DNA of 24,818 bases from a virus. The stretch spans positions 3,613 through 28,430 of IMG/VR virus record IMGVR_UViG_3300030102_006904; one strand, given 5' to 3'. Within the stretch, counting starts at the first letter, position 1; every line of letters begins with the position of its first letter. The notes below the pieces were generated by a model, which saw only the letters and a program-made list of their open reading frames with translations, searched no databases and was not told the DNA's origin. Made by a program: the position numbers and the translations under genes. Positions 1 through 10,100 of the stretch are shown here, piece by piece.

Positions 1-1
1 T

Positions 2-2128
2 GATGTGGTGACTGGATCTGAGTATGATTGGACAGGTTTTGAAATCCAATCTCTTCATTACTATTCGATTCATAATGGAGCACAAAGGCACGTTATATTC
101 GAAGATATAAGTGGTCAATTATGCCGTTTATATCCCCCTAATTTCACTTCTGGGACGCCTTGGAAGGTAATATCAAAAGACAGTGGCGGTATTCCCAAAA
201 GACATAAATTTGAATCTTCTGAAATTGCAACACAAAGTGCTGCTTTCGGTGGAAGAATGTATTTTGTCAATGGCATTGATGAACCGCTAGTTTATGATGG
301 TACGTCTTTGTCATCAGCGGGTTTTTTCGAACTGCCAACTCCCCCAGCAGCAACAGTTGTTCAGAGAGGTTTTGTTAATCGAGGAATGTTCGAAATATTC
401 GAACCAAGCAGCAAGTTAAAAGAAAAACCTCACTTGCTCATGGGAACATCAGAAAGTGGTCAAGGATTGGGTAGCCTTAGTCCAAAGGGCTTACGTGGTC
501 ACTTCAAGCCAAGAACAGCAAAGATTCACGCATCAACATCATTTTTTGAGTGGCAGGATAATGAACCTGTAGAAATGGAAACTTATAATGATGCGAAACT
601 TTGTGGATATCAATATAAAGTTTCATTTGTTAATAAGAGAGGACAAGAAAGTCCACTTTCTCCATCAAGCGACATTGTTCAATTCGAGTGTGTAGACGGT
701 CAAAGACGGTTTGTCTCAGTAAGTATACCGGTCGGTGGGCGTAACGTTGTAGCTCGAAGACTTTATCGAACTGCTGATATTTATGATGACTTTGGAAACC
801 CAATCACACCAGAAAAAGGTCGAAATTTCTATTTTGTAAAAGAAATACAAGACAATGAAGCCACTGCTATCAGTGACGGTATTTCCGATGCCAATTTGGG
901 TTTTATTGTGGACGAAAATGATTTCGGTTTTTTTCCACGCCAATCAAAATTTATTGCCGCTTACAAAAACACATTATTTATAGCGGGAACTTCCGATAAT
1001 CTTGTCCGATACAGTGCTGAAGGAATGCCAGAGGTTTTCCCAAGAGACAATATTTTCGATATCGGTGATGTTGACTCAGGAAAAATTACTGCTCTTTACG
1101 CAACCAATAACGCTTTGGTCATCTTTAAAGAGCGTGGAGTGTACTTAGTCAAAGGTAACGCACAAAGTGGATTCAATGCACAAACATTAAACAAAGATAT
1201 CGGATGTGCTGCTGTGGGCTCGATTCAGGATGTTCCTGGGACTGGCCTCGTATTTTTGTCTGAAAGCGGCGTTTTTGTTTTGAAGGGTGCTCTGGAGAAT
1301 ACAGGAACCCCAACATCGATCGTTGAGTTGAGCACGCCAATTAAGCATCTTGTAAATCGAATTGATAAATCAAACATGAATGTATCAGTTTCGGTTTTAT
1401 ACAGGGCCGAAAAGGAATACATGCTTTGTGTTCCAACGATTGGGAAAGAAAACAATTTACTTTTGGTTTGGCATTATGAGGTTGGAGCATGGAGTTTTAG
1501 AGAAAACTACCCGATGCGTTGTGTGATTGAAACAAATGACTCTAGAGGTCATGTTTATTTTGGATCAAATGATCCAACTGTTCCGGGTATACATGTTTTA
1601 AGTAATTATTTTTATTTGAAAAATGAAATTGGATATAGTGCTGTTTACTCTCAAGATTCTGAAACAGAACTTGTAAAATATGAAAGTGTGCCAATCTATG
1701 AAACAAGTCCTTTTGCTTTTTCTAGTATTTATTCATCAATACAAATAGCATATATTAATGTGTATGCAGTTGCATATGGTGACAATCCACTACATGTTAA
1801 TTTTAAAATAAATAGATCCGACAACCTTACTTTAGAAACAAATAAAACGAGAGAGCAACATAATATTACAGAGCGTCTTCCTGTTTATGGAAAGGCAACG
1901 TATGGGGAGGATGTTTGGGTTGATCATAGACCTGTTGTCATTCGATATGATGTAAGTCATATGGATCAACCGTTGGTTTCCGAGATGTCGTTACGATTTA
2001 CTCAAGATTCTGATACTACAACAGATAATGGTCGTATGATGATTGTTGGATACAGCATCGATGCGAAAGTGGGTGATCAAAGAGATATGAGACTTTTAAC
2101 TGATGTTCTTAAAGTAGATAAAAGATAA
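2..2128 (+). CDS. Tail nozzle-like beta-propeller structural protein (5' end cut off)
   Basis: The frame is open to the left edge with no stop before the first GTG codons at 5 and 8, so the true start is probably outside the window; 707 residues are visible from position 5. The protein is beta-rich. An Fn3-like strand region with YKVSFVNKRGQESPLSPSS lies near residues 205-223. Repeated blade-like segments follow, such as KFIAAYKNTLFIAG (about 316), LVIFKERGVYLVKGN (about 371) and GLVFLSESGVFVLKG (about 414). This pattern is familiar from large podovirus tail proteins of the T7 gp12 nozzle or P22 gp10 stabilisation type, which sit below the portal and adaptor and are mostly a beta-propeller. 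It ends one base before the next start, so it heads a coupled structural operon. The placement is by style and gene order, not by an aligned homologue. It could instead be another beta-propeller virion protein. Confidence 0.6.
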   Translation, partial: DVVTGSEYDWTGFEIQSLHYYSIHNGAQRHVIFEDISGQLCRLYPPNFTSGTPWKVISKDSGGIPKRHKFESSEIATQSAAFGGRMYFVNGIDEPLVYDGTSLSSAGFFELPTPPAATVVQRGFVNRGMFEIFEPSSKLKEKPHLLMGTSESGQGLGSLSPKGLRGHFKPRTAKIHASTSFFEWQDNEPVEMETYNDAKLCGYQYKVSFVNKRGQESPLSPSSDIVQFECVDGQRRFVSVSIPVGGRNVVARRLYRTADIYDDFGNPITPEKGRNFYFVKEIQDNEATAISDGISDANLGFIVDENDFGFFPRQSKFIAAYKNTLFIAGTSDNLVRYSAEGMPEVFPRDNIFDIGDVDSGKITALYATNNALVIFKERGVYLVKGNAQSGFNAQTLNKDIGCAAVGSIQDVPGTGLVFLSESGVFVLKGALENTGTPTSIVELSTPIKHLVNRIDKSNMNVSVSVLYRAEKEYMLCVPTIGKENNLLLVWHYEVGAWSFRENYPMRCVIETNDSRGHVYFGSNDPTVPGIHVLSNYFYLKNEIGYSAVYSQDSETELVKYESVPIYETSPFAFSSIYSSIQIAYINVYAVAYGDNPLHVNFKINRSDNLTLETNKTREQHNITERLPVYGKATYGEDVWVDHRPVVIRYDVSHMDQPLVSEMSLRFTQDSDTTTDNGRMMIVGYSIDAKVGDQRDMRLLTDVLKVDKR

Positions 2129-2129
2129 A

Positions 2130-3344
2130 ATGGCTATAAAATTTCCAAAAAAACAACCAGTTAATGGCGAAGTTTGTCATCCTGATGACATCAATGATAA
2201 TGTATCTGAATTTGTAAATGAAATAAATGGCAACTTAGATGCCGATAACTTTACTGAAACTGGAATAAATAGAGAACAATTCGCTGATGACTCTTTCTTT
2301 CGTGTTGAAGTTTTTAGTCGAGGAACACGGAGCACTGGATCAGGATACGTCAGCGGTTCAGTTATACGTGTTCCAGACTCGACGACTGCATTTGTAAAAA
2401 GATGTCATACGGTCACAGATCCAACGTATTTTACTGCTGGTGCTGAATTCAGCGCAGAATACAGTGATGAAACTTATCCAGTAGGTACTGTAACCTTTAC
2501 GGCAGAACATGAGGGATGGATCCACGTTGATTTTCAAGGTTCAATTCTTTGGAAAGGTACAGGAATAGTCGATTTAGATCACCTTCATTCCCATCATTCG
2601 AAGCAATTTCATGGAATCCCACCTGAAAAAACTTCTCCCCAAATAGCTGTAACTGGATTTTTCAATCCCTATTTGCCCGCTGGTGGATGGTGCGGTATTT
2701 CAGGAAAATACCCTGATGGTGGTGCTGGTATTCATAAGTTTGATGATTTAATCACCATTGCAACTTCCATGTCTGAAGCTTCACATCCAGATACTACTTT
2801 ACCGGGCATCAAACACGAAAACTTTCCGCAAGGTGCTTGGCATACTGCCCCTGTTGATCATTACGCTGTTCAGTTTCGTATTGTTTTGAATGGTAATGTT
2901 CTTGCTGAGTCTGGTTTTTTGTACAATGGTAATGCCAGTTATGGATTTCACCTCACTGGTGTTTCGCCAGTTACTGCTGGGCAACATACCGTTGATGTTG
3001 AAGTTCGCGGTGTGGATTTGAAACCACATGCTGGAATGAGGTCTGGTCTTGGTGCGTTAGACGATGAGATGATTTCGGGTCAGACCACCCCACCTTTGAT
3101 TGAAGGGGTAAATTTAAATTTTCAACCTCTTCCCAAATATGAGCCCTTTGGTTTTTTGAAGCTAGATATAGAAGAATATGTGCACGATTTTCATGAAAAT
3201 TTTCCTGGCATAAGCACTTACGCTGGACATGTTGATACAAGAGGACAGACTGGAACAAGCTCCAGTGCAATGTTTAACATTGAAAAAGGAATTGCTTGCG
3301 ACATAGAAGATAGACTTTTGATGGTTCAATATAGGAAACGATAA
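2130..3344 (+). CDS. Putative tail appendage / virion structural protein, 404 aa
   Basis: The ATG follows the upstream stop by one base, and no strong ribosome site is visible, so translation is probably coupled. The N-terminus (PVNGEVCHPDDINDNVSEF, then NEINGNLDADNFTETGI) resembles the short attachment segment that opens many phage tail-appendage proteins. The body is predicted beta-rich, with aromatic and glycine-rich strands. A histidine cluster, DHLHSHHSKQFH, lies at about residues 151-162 and could bind metal. The gene is first of three consecutive genes with similar N-terminal design (next starts 3344 and 4412). No enzymatic motif is recognised. A role as a trimeric appendage, collar or minor structural protein next to the tail nozzle is inferred from neighbours. 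The family is not identified. Confidence 0.5.
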   Translation: MAIKFPKKQPVNGEVCHPDDINDNVSEFVNEINGNLDADNFTETGINREQFADDSFFRVEVFSRGTRSTGSGYVSGSVIRVPDSTTAFVKRCHTVTDPTYFTAGAEFSAEYSDETYPVGTVTFTAEHEGWIHVDFQGSILWKGTGIVDLDHLHSHHSKQFHGIPPEKTSPQIAVTGFFNPYLPAGGWCGISGKYPDGGAGIHKFDDLITIATSMSEASHPDTTLPGIKHENFPQGAWHTAPVDHYAVQFRIVLNGNVLAESGFLYNGNASYGFHLTGVSPVTAGQHTVDVEVRGVDLKPHAGMRSGLGALDDEMISGQTTPPLIEGVNLNFQPLPKYEPFGFLKLDIEEYVHDFHENFPGISTYAGHVDTRGQTGTSSSAMFNIEKGIACDIEDRLLMVQYRKR

Positions 3345-4402
3345 TGCCTCGTATAAAATCAAAAGAATTTAAAGTTGGTGATGTAATAAACAAAAGCGAT
3401 GTAAGTAGTGTGTATGGAGACATTGCTACCAATAAACTAAGCAATATCAACATACGTCAGGAAGGCATTAGTGCTGAAATGATTCGACCTAACACTGTGT
3501 TTGTTGGTTCTGACAAAGTGGAAATTGAAACCAGTTACGCCATGGATGGTACAAGAACCATGGTAGGATCAGATCTAATACCGCTGTGGAGAACCCCTGG
3601 AGGGTACACAAGTTATCTTTATCCATCACCGACATCAGATACTTCAGTTCTGATGATTGATGAACCGCAGGATGGTCAAGAAACTATTGTTCGTTGTTCG
3701 TGCAATATTTTCATGAGGGACTACGGCTCTCGTACATTTTTTACTGGACGACCACCTACCATCGCTGCTCAGCTTTATTACAATACAGGAAACCTTGCTT
3801 CCAGTTCCACTATTGAGCTTTTGAAGGATGAGGCCTCAAGTATTTTTGCAGCGGATTTTAGTGATTCTTGGGTATATTGTGAGGGAACTCGTCAAAAATT
3901 TAGGAAAGCATTTAGCTCAAAAATTCCAAGCGCATCTGGCCTCAACTCTGAAATTTTTGATTACGGTGAACTTGGTGAAGCATATGATGCAGATCCGGTT
4001 TCAGTGACTCCAACTATTATTGGTTCAGGAATTTACACGGATGAACCAGGCACGAAAACAGGTCAGGACACTCGTAACCCCATACAATCAACACGCGGTG
4101 GTGCGACTGACAGTGAGATCGCAGACTCATATGATTTAGCTAGCAATGATGATATGTTCTTTTCATATCGATATAACTACAATGTAGTTTGGCGCCTTGC
4201 TGGTGGAACTAGTTCTGGCATAGCGGGACTAACGCAGTTGCGAGTCGCAGCATTATTTACTTGTCATATACCGAATGATTTTGAAGAAGGTAATGATTTG
4301 ATTGCTACTTATAGTAAACCACATCTTGGTTGCGGACAGGTAGAGTTTACAGACTTCAAAGTAAGCAATTTTAATTTAAGTGCATATACAGTAAATAAAT
4401 AG
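3344..4402 (+). CDS. Putative virion structural protein, 352 aa
   Basis: The start ATG overlaps the previous stop in a TAATG arrangement, and AGGA at 3333-3336 gives a plausible ribosome site, so the gene is translationally coupled. The N-terminus (FKVGDVINKSDVSSVYGDIA, then NKLSNINIRQEGISAEMIRP) follows the same plan as the proteins before and after: a short polar helix naming locations and conditions, then a linker into a beta domain. The central part contains an alternating beta strand region (ETIVRCSCNIFMRD). The C-terminus ends in LGCGQVEFTDFKVSNFNLSA, similar in character to the end of the 291 aa neighbour. No transmembrane segment, signal peptide or catalytic motif is seen. Best read as a beta-rich tail or neck appendage. 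The function is inferred from context only. Confidence 0.5.
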   Translation: MPRIKSKEFKVGDVINKSDVSSVYGDIATNKLSNINIRQEGISAEMIRPNTVFVGSDKVEIETSYAMDGTRTMVGSDLIPLWRTPGGYTSYLYPSPTSDTSVLMIDEPQDGQETIVRCSCNIFMRDYGSRTFFTGRPPTIAAQLYYNTGNLASSSTIELLKDEASSIFAADFSDSWVYCEGTRQKFRKAFSSKIPSASGLNSEIFDYGELGEAYDADPVSVTPTIIGSGIYTDEPGTKTGQDTRNPIQSTRGGATDSEIADSYDLASNDDMFFSYRYNYNVVWRLAGGTSSGIAGLTQLRVAALFTCHIPNDFEEGNDLIATYSKPHLGCGQVEFTDFKVSNFNLSAYTVNK

Positions 4403-4411
4403 GGGTTTGAT

Positions 4412-5287
4412 GTGGCTACTGGATGGGAAGATTTGGGTGTTATTTCAAGCACGAATATACTCGATCCAAATGATCTTCGTGAAAACAATGAACGATTACA
4501 AAAAGGTCTAAATGGTGGATTATCACTAACTGACTTCGAAACGCGAGAAGAAGCCGAAGCTGCTGGTAGAGTTTTTGATCCCATAACAACCGATAAAATT
4601 AAAAAACCAGAATTTTATGGATCACCATCCCCGAGAGTTGAGTCTGTAATATCTGATATTCATTATCGATATAGAACAAATAGCAAATTAGATAGATACT
4701 ATAGACATGAACATCAAGGATTTACTGATCGATTTGAGGATCGAACCGACATAAATTCGTATCAACCAATCGAGGGGTTATCTTCGGTTGTGATTTGTAG
4801 AGAGACACCATTAATGGTTGTTATAAGCGGCTCTTTTTATGCCAACGCAAAAGAAGGGAGAGGTGGCACTGAAGAGTCTATACTCAACAACAAAAATCAG
4901 TTCCCATATTTTGATTCTGGTGTTCAGGTTCGAATGAGTGAGTCAGGCTATTTTAAGGCAACGGCAAATCAGTTTGGAATTGGTGAGTGTCATTTGTTTG
5001 TTGACAATTTTCAAAGTGACCCAATCACTGGAGATGGTGGGCCAAGTATTGTGCCGGCTACCCAAACACTGATTTTTTGTCAGGGTCTAGCTCCAGGCTA
5101 CAACTCGAATGGACAACAGTATTCTTTCCATAAGATTTTAAGAAATACAGATACGAACAAATTAACCAAAGGCCGAAATGTTGTTTCTTATCGATGCAGA
5201 TATCGAAGATCAAGTGCAGAAACCAACAAGATGAGGCATCTTTATTTTGATGCTAGAAATTTTGTCGTAGACGTTTACTACAAGTGA
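4412..5287 (+). CDS. Putative virion structural protein, 291 aa, GTG start
   Basis: Translation most likely begins at the GTG at 4412, preceded by AGGGG at 4401-4405 with about six bases of spacing. The overlapping ATG at 4410 is in another frame. The N-terminus (ISSTNILDPNDLRENNERLQ, then KGLNGGLSLTDFETREEAEA) resembles the opening segments of the two preceding proteins. A central strand region (SSVVICRETPLMVVISGSFY, from about residue 126) and a C-terminal strand (LYFDARNFVVDVYYK) suggest a compact beta domain. It closes the run of appendage-like genes before the ejection-protein module. I recognise no named family. A structural role is inferred from its place between the nozzle-like gene and the internal virion proteins, and from resemblance to its neighbours. 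Confidence 0.5.
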   Translation: MATGWEDLGVISSTNILDPNDLRENNERLQKGLNGGLSLTDFETREEAEAAGRVFDPITTDKIKKPEFYGSPSPRVESVISDIHYRYRTNSKLDRYYRHEHQGFTDRFEDRTDINSYQPIEGLSSVVICRETPLMVVISGSFYANAKEGRGGTEESILNNKNQFPYFDSGVQVRMSESGYFKATANQFGIGECHLFVDNFQSDPITGDGGPSIVPATQTLIFCQGLAPGYNSNGQQYSFHKILRNTDTNKLTKGRNVVSYRCRYRRSSAETNKMRHLYFDARNFVVDVYYK

Positions 5288-5307
5288 TATGATTGTTTTG
5301 GTGAAAA

Positions 5308-5748
5308 ATGGCGACTAAAGAACAAAAAAACCTCACAAAAGCAGGTAGTGCAGCAAGTTTTGCGGCGACTGGAGCAATGGCTGGTGCGGCGTTTGGGCCG
5401 ATCGGCGTGGGCGTCGGTGCTCTTGTCGGAGGTATTGCTGGTTTGGCTTTGGGTGGTGCTCAAGTCAAAGCAGAAGAAGCTGAATTAAAGCGTCAACAAC
5501 GAGAAGCAGAAAAGTTAGCTGCCGAACAAAGAAAACGAGAACAAAAAGCTGTAGCGGAAGCCAAAGCTGCTGAGCGTCGTGGTGCTGCTCAATCACGCGA
5601 GAGAGCCGCCCGCGCTGCCATGGAGGGCGACGACCCTCCACCTGTCACTTTTGATGAGAGCGTGCTTGTTCAATCCATAAGCGTAGGCCCCGGAACACCG
5701 TATGATCAATACATGGCGCAGGTTTACGGGCGACCGTTTAATACTTAG
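5308..5748 (+). CDS. Glycine-zipper / coiled-coil internal virion protein (T7 gp14-like by position)
   Basis: This 146 aa protein has three zones. Residues 18-50 are a hydrophobic glycine zipper (AATGAMAGAAFGPIGVGVGA continuing into GALVGGIAGLALGG), able to form one or two packed membrane helices. Residues 52-105 are a highly charged, Ala/Glu/Lys/Arg-rich helix likely to form a coiled coil. The last 40 residues are Pro-rich and less ordered. A small membrane-active protein at this place, between tail nozzle and giant internal proteins, matches T7 gp14, the internal virion protein that goes into the outer membrane during ejection. The assignment rests on architecture and gene order. Only a weak ribosome site (GGTGA before the ATG) is seen. 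Other glycine-zipper proteins could look similar. Confidence 0.5.
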   Translation: MATKEQKNLTKAGSAASFAATGAMAGAAFGPIGVGVGALVGGIAGLALGGAQVKAEEAELKRQQREAEKLAAEQRKREQKAVAEAKAAERRGAAQSRERAARAAMEGDDPPPVTFDESVLVQSISVGPGTPYDQYMAQVYGRPFNT

Positions 5749-5756
5749 GAGTAATC

Positions 5757-6617
5757 ATGGCTACAGACGAAGAACAAGCTCTAATTGATGCTCTGAGAAA
5801 TGAGCGAGATTATGAAGATCGTGTTTACAGAACTCGCGCTTACATGGGAACAGCGGCATCACTTAGCCAGGGTTTGTTGAACTATCTTGCTTCAGCACCT
5901 TCGAGTGTTGAGGATCCCAGGCGTGCGGAGTATTATAAAAGCCTTCAAACGCTTGACCCTGCCGCAGAACAAGAAAGAAAGGCAAGAACTGAGGCTGCTG
6001 GACTACAAGCCACGCAAAGAGCAAAAAAGGTTAGCCAAGATATTGCTACGCAGCTTGCACAGAATCCAACACAGGCTGCTGCTGCCCTGGAGGGATTGCA
6101 AGGATACGAGCAAGAGGTTTCACAAAGAGCACGATTGGATGCTGAAACTCAAGCTAGACAAGAAAGAGCGCAGGAAAGACTTGTAAAGGCCAGTGAAGCC
6201 TCACGAATTGAGAGCGAAGATCTCGCCAGGAAACAAGAAGAAGAACGCATCAACAGGGAGCGTAAATTCCAACTTATTGGCGGCATCGGACAGTCTTTAC
6301 TTGGGTTGGCCAGCGCAGCGCGACCAAAAACACAAGAGGCGCGACTGGAAGATCAAGCTAAGCGTGCTGGTGAGAGGGCTGATAGGCTTAGGGGTCGATA
6401 CGAAGATATGGGTCCGATTACAGCAGACACGACAGATTCCCAACTCAATAGAATGAGCAATTTGGCGGGAAGAATGGGTGCGGCCACTGAAAAACAAACA
6501 GCGGCACAAACTGAGCTTGCCAACCTTGAAGCTGCCAAGCTTGCAAGAGAAAAGCAACGCCTTGCTGCGTCTACCCCAATTCTTGCCTCCTACTTTTCGC
6601 CAACAACAACACCATAG
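5757..6617 (+). CDS. Coiled-coil putative internal virion protein, 286 aa
   Basis: The ribosome site AGGAG at 5747-5751 overlaps the preceding stop codon and sits five bases before the ATG, so this gene is coupled to the glycine-zipper gene. The protein is almost wholly helical and charged (for example RARLDAETQARQERAQERLV near residues 123-142). It has a short hydrophobic stretch, QLIGGIGQSLLGLASAA, near residues 172-188, and a second coiled-coil zone near the C-terminus (QTAAQTELANLEAAKLAREK). No catalytic motif is present. Within the module it probably acts as a scaffold-like or core component of the DNA-ejection apparatus. It may work together with the 146 aa protein, which has the same Ala/Glu/Arg style. 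I recognise no specific family. Confidence 0.45.
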   Translation: MATDEEQALIDALRNERDYEDRVYRTRAYMGTAASLSQGLLNYLASAPSSVEDPRRAEYYKSLQTLDPAAEQERKARTEAAGLQATQRAKKVSQDIATQLAQNPTQAAAALEGLQGYEQEVSQRARLDAETQARQERAQERLVKASEASRIESEDLARKQEEERINRERKFQLIGGIGQSLLGLASAARPKTQEARLEDQAKRAGERADRLRGRYEDMGPITADTTDSQLNRMSNLAGRMGAATEKQTAAQTELANLEAAKLAREKQRLAASTPILASYFSPTTTP

Positions 6618-6625
6618 GTTTCATA

Positions 6626-7177
6626 GTGCCTTGGAAAAACGGTCGATATATTCCGAGAGTATCTAGTGATACCAGTGAAGCTTTCAAAAAAGCAGCCCCG
6701 ACAAGAGCTATTATTTCTGGAAAGATGCCATCACTCGAAGTCGATGGCAAAAATCTAGCAGACAACCTTCTTGATGAAACGCTCCTAAGTAGATTGATTC
6801 CAGCCAGTAGTTTCACCGCAACATTCTTGCTCAGGGTGATTGCTAAGGGCACATTTTCTGCCGCAAATAAGATGCGGTCACTATTTGCATCCGGCTTCGT
6901 AAATTCAGACTTAATAGAAGATGGTGCCGTAACTGGTGCAAAGATAACAAATCCTATTAAGATATCTCTGATCAGTGGCGGTGCCGCAGGTTCTCACACT
7001 GTTTCTGGCATTACAATAAGAGATGAACTTATTGCTGTGTTTGAACAGAATGGAACTTCTGGCATATTGACTGATTTGAGTAGCGAGTTTTCTATTGTGA
7101 AAGCTGATACGATTAATAATACCGGTGGTACTGCAACAAGTAGTGATAAGCTGCTTGTGTTTTATCTAAGCAAATAG
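6626..7177 (+). CDS. Small virion protein with beta-rich C-terminal module, 183 aa, GTG start
   Basis: The frame opens with a GTG at 6626, with AGG at 6616-6618 upstream. Residues 1-95 are mixed helical and basic and end in a small alanine/phenylalanine-rich segment. Residues 96-183 form what looks like a separate beta module (VNSDLIEDGAVTGAKITN, then KISLISGGAAGSHTVSGITI, then LTDLSSEFSIVKADTINN). That module ends in a short strand, KLLVFYLSK. Phrases of the kind DGAVTGAKI and INNTGGTAT are typical of small phage surface or fibre-associated proteins, so this is probably a two-part virion protein. It lies between internal-core genes, which makes an internal or neck location also possible. Family not identified; function unknown. 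Confidence 0.45.
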   Translation: MPWKNGRYIPRVSSDTSEAFKKAAPTRAIISGKMPSLEVDGKNLADNLLDETLLSRLIPASSFTATFLLRVIAKGTFSAANKMRSLFASGFVNSDLIEDGAVTGAKITNPIKISLISGGAAGSHTVSGITIRDELIAVFEQNGTSGILTDLSSEFSIVKADTINNTGGTATSSDKLLVFYLSK

Positions 7178-7187
7178 TGAGATTGCC

Positions 7188-10100
7188 ATGGCTTCAGGAT
7201 TGGAATTTGTCAGATTTTTGAATGACTCTTTGAAGTCATCAGCATCCACGTACATCAAGTCCAAAACTGACGAGCGTGCCGAAGCCCAAAAGACAGTGGA
7301 TGCTCTGGATAAAGAGATCAACTATCGTGAGCGGTTGATTGCTCGGTACAGTGCGAGCGGGACCAGAGGAAAGCAGGCTTTTGGTGCGTATTCACAATTG
7401 TTTGGAAAGCTTTCAAGCTTGCAGGCAGAAAACGCAGATAAAATAGAAGCAGACCGATTAAAGCTCGATCAAGAACTCGGTAAGATTAAAAAGGAAAACG
7501 ATGCTTTTTACGAAGAAGCAGATGATGTAAGTGAAGGTCTGTCTGCTACTTTTGAAGCCATCAAACAAGGTCAAGATGCTGGAGATACTATTGCAGCAAT
7601 AGAGTCGCGATTGAGTAAAGAAAAAACCAGCGCAAAAGCAAGCCTCGTTCTTTATGCTAAATTAAACGAATCACTACAGTACGGCGCCTTGAGTGATGCT
7701 CCCAAGAAAAATGAGCTTATTGCTAAAATTCGCAAACAAACAGCAATTTTGGTCAAACGAAAAATCAATCCCACTGGATCTGCAGGGTTGCCGGACTCAC
7801 TGGATCCATCGCGGCAAGCATCACTTTTGGTGACTCCAATCACGGACAACTTTGTAAAGCAAGTTCACAATAGTCCCGTGCTACAGAAAAGATACTTGGG
7901 CAGAGTTGTCACATCAACTCGCGATCACTCAACGGTGTTGAACAAACTTGAAAACCTTATGTTTGGGGGCGGTGCTGAAGGTCTTTCCGAAACCCAAGTT
8001 GCACAACAGGTTGTTTCCGCAATTGGTGAGCAGATTCCAAACACTGTCGAAATCTCACCACAGGGAGTGGTTAGCTTTGTTGAGGGTGCCACCCAACAGG
8101 ACAAAAACGAAGCCGTCAGTCTGCTCAATGACGCTGGTATTCCTCCTGGCACAACTATCGCCCAAGCTGGTCGCGCCCTGGAGGTCCAGTCGGGTCGCGA
8201 TGATTCAAGCAAGATCCGCAGTGAAATAAACCAACTCAAGCAACGACGCGAGATGGCTGTGGAGAACTTGGCGAGAACCCCCAGGCTCTCAACAAGTAAG
8301 CTTGCGCTGCTGGACCACCCTATTTTGCGTGTTCCAGGCTTCAGAGAGGCAATAGGCACAGTTTCTGGTAGAAGGGCAAGAACAGCCGCTGTAGGCGCTG
8401 AAACACAGGTTCTTGGAGCCCAAACACAAGCTGATACTGCGGGCGATATCGAGTTTACGAGCACCAGCCCAGTAATCAATGTCCCGTCCACATTTGAGTT
8501 AAGCGAAGATGACATGGCGGCATTTACAGATGAAGCTGATGCCAGGATTATGGGTGACGATCAAGATGATGATGATGATCTTGGACCATTAGTACAAAGG
8601 TCTACCGCTGGGCTCACAGAAGGTCAACGAGCCCCAGGTATGCAGTTCGGTCCTACTGTGTCCACAGGTGTACCTGTCATGCCTGCCGTGGTTCGTCGGA
8701 TTCGGGGTGCGGTTCAAGGTGTCACCGATGCAGCAAATTCAGACGATCCTGTTGCCATCGATGCAGCACAACAAAATCTGGTAACCATCGTTCAAGACTT
8801 CAATCGGTTGCCTGAAAGTATTCGGAGCCGTTTTCCGCAGAGTTTCTTGGCAGCGATGCAAGAAGTTGATGATGCAAAAGCTGGACCTGAAATGATGCAG
8901 CAGCAGATCGAAAGGGCGCTACAGGGAATCGAAGATCTACCGATGAGTAGTGAAACTGTTGTTTCTTATGTCTCACAAGTTGATCTTGAGGATGCTGATT
9001 CCATGGCATCTACTGCTGACTTGCTTGAATTTATCGACCATCCAGACTCTTTGGGTGACGATGCGAGACCTATGGAAGATAGGAATCGTATGGTCTTAGG
9101 TCGGCTAGGTGCCGATTTTAAGTCGTCTTACGCGAGTTTAATATCGGACTCATCAATGGCTGATGATCAAGTCGGATCTTTAGATGATGCTGTTGGTGCG
9201 GGACTTGTTGATTTGCGAACAATTGTTGGTGTAGCAAGAGATCGTGTAAGTACAGACAGTTTGTTTGACTCACCGGACATGTACGGAACCTATGGCGAGC
9301 TAAGCAGAACTGGACGAGCGGCCCCACGCACACCTGATGTTGATCCAATGGATGATGATTCAGACATTACGATTCCAGATCTTATCGAGCCACCAGTTTA
9401 CAATCAGTTGATGACTTCAGCATCTGGATTGCAATCGACTGGTCGGAGAGTCCCAACAACTGGAATTGAATCAAGGGATACTTCTGCTTTGCGGCCAGGA
9501 TCGGCTGGCAGTGTAGATGTTCGAACCTTGGGCACAGATGTTCCTGATATGCCTAAATCAAGAGAAGAGAGTTTCAGAGTGATGGGTGTGGATACTGTAG
9601 CAAGGCCACCCATGGCCACCCGGACAGAGCCTACACGAAGAACACGTACCTCTTCACCTGCTTCTGTCGCAAAACCTGATGCAGCACCTCCACCACCTTC
9701 TACGACAACGACCGTAAACATTGCAGATCTGACAGGACGTACCAGGCAAGCATTCGATAATAGGCTCAATGCCCTCTCTGACTATGCCAGAACACCCATA
9801 AATATAGACGGGGTGGAAGTGCAACCAGGTACTTATTCAAAAACCCAAACGGACGTAGTCCAAGGAATACAAAAGCTCATAAGCGATTTCAGGCTCGATG
9901 AAGAAAGCGCAGAGGAAATCGAAAAAAGGGTTATGCCGGAGAAGCCGGAAGATGACGGGTTGGGTAACCCGGCCCCGCAAAAGAAAAGCGACGAAGAAAT
10001 AAAGGCGTTGCTTCAGAAGTACATCAATGAAGACGCTGCTGTACGTTCCATTGAGTTTAAGGGACCAGGCCCTATGGTTTCAGATTCTACCCCGATGGAT

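Noticed and set aside
4410-4412. ATG overlapping the GTG start of the 291 aa gene
   Set aside because: It is in a different frame; the GTG at 4412 opens the long frame with AGGGG at proper distance.
5887-6666. Forward-strand alternative frames inside the 286 aa coiled-coil gene
   Set aside because: Lys/Arg/Gln/Leu-rich products are typical of shifted reading of a helical charged protein. They lack proper ribosome sites and neighbours.
7925-8515. Minus-strand open frame of 196 codons
   Set aside because: It lies wholly within the 1146 aa forward gene and looks like a codon-bias shadow with no recognisable motif.
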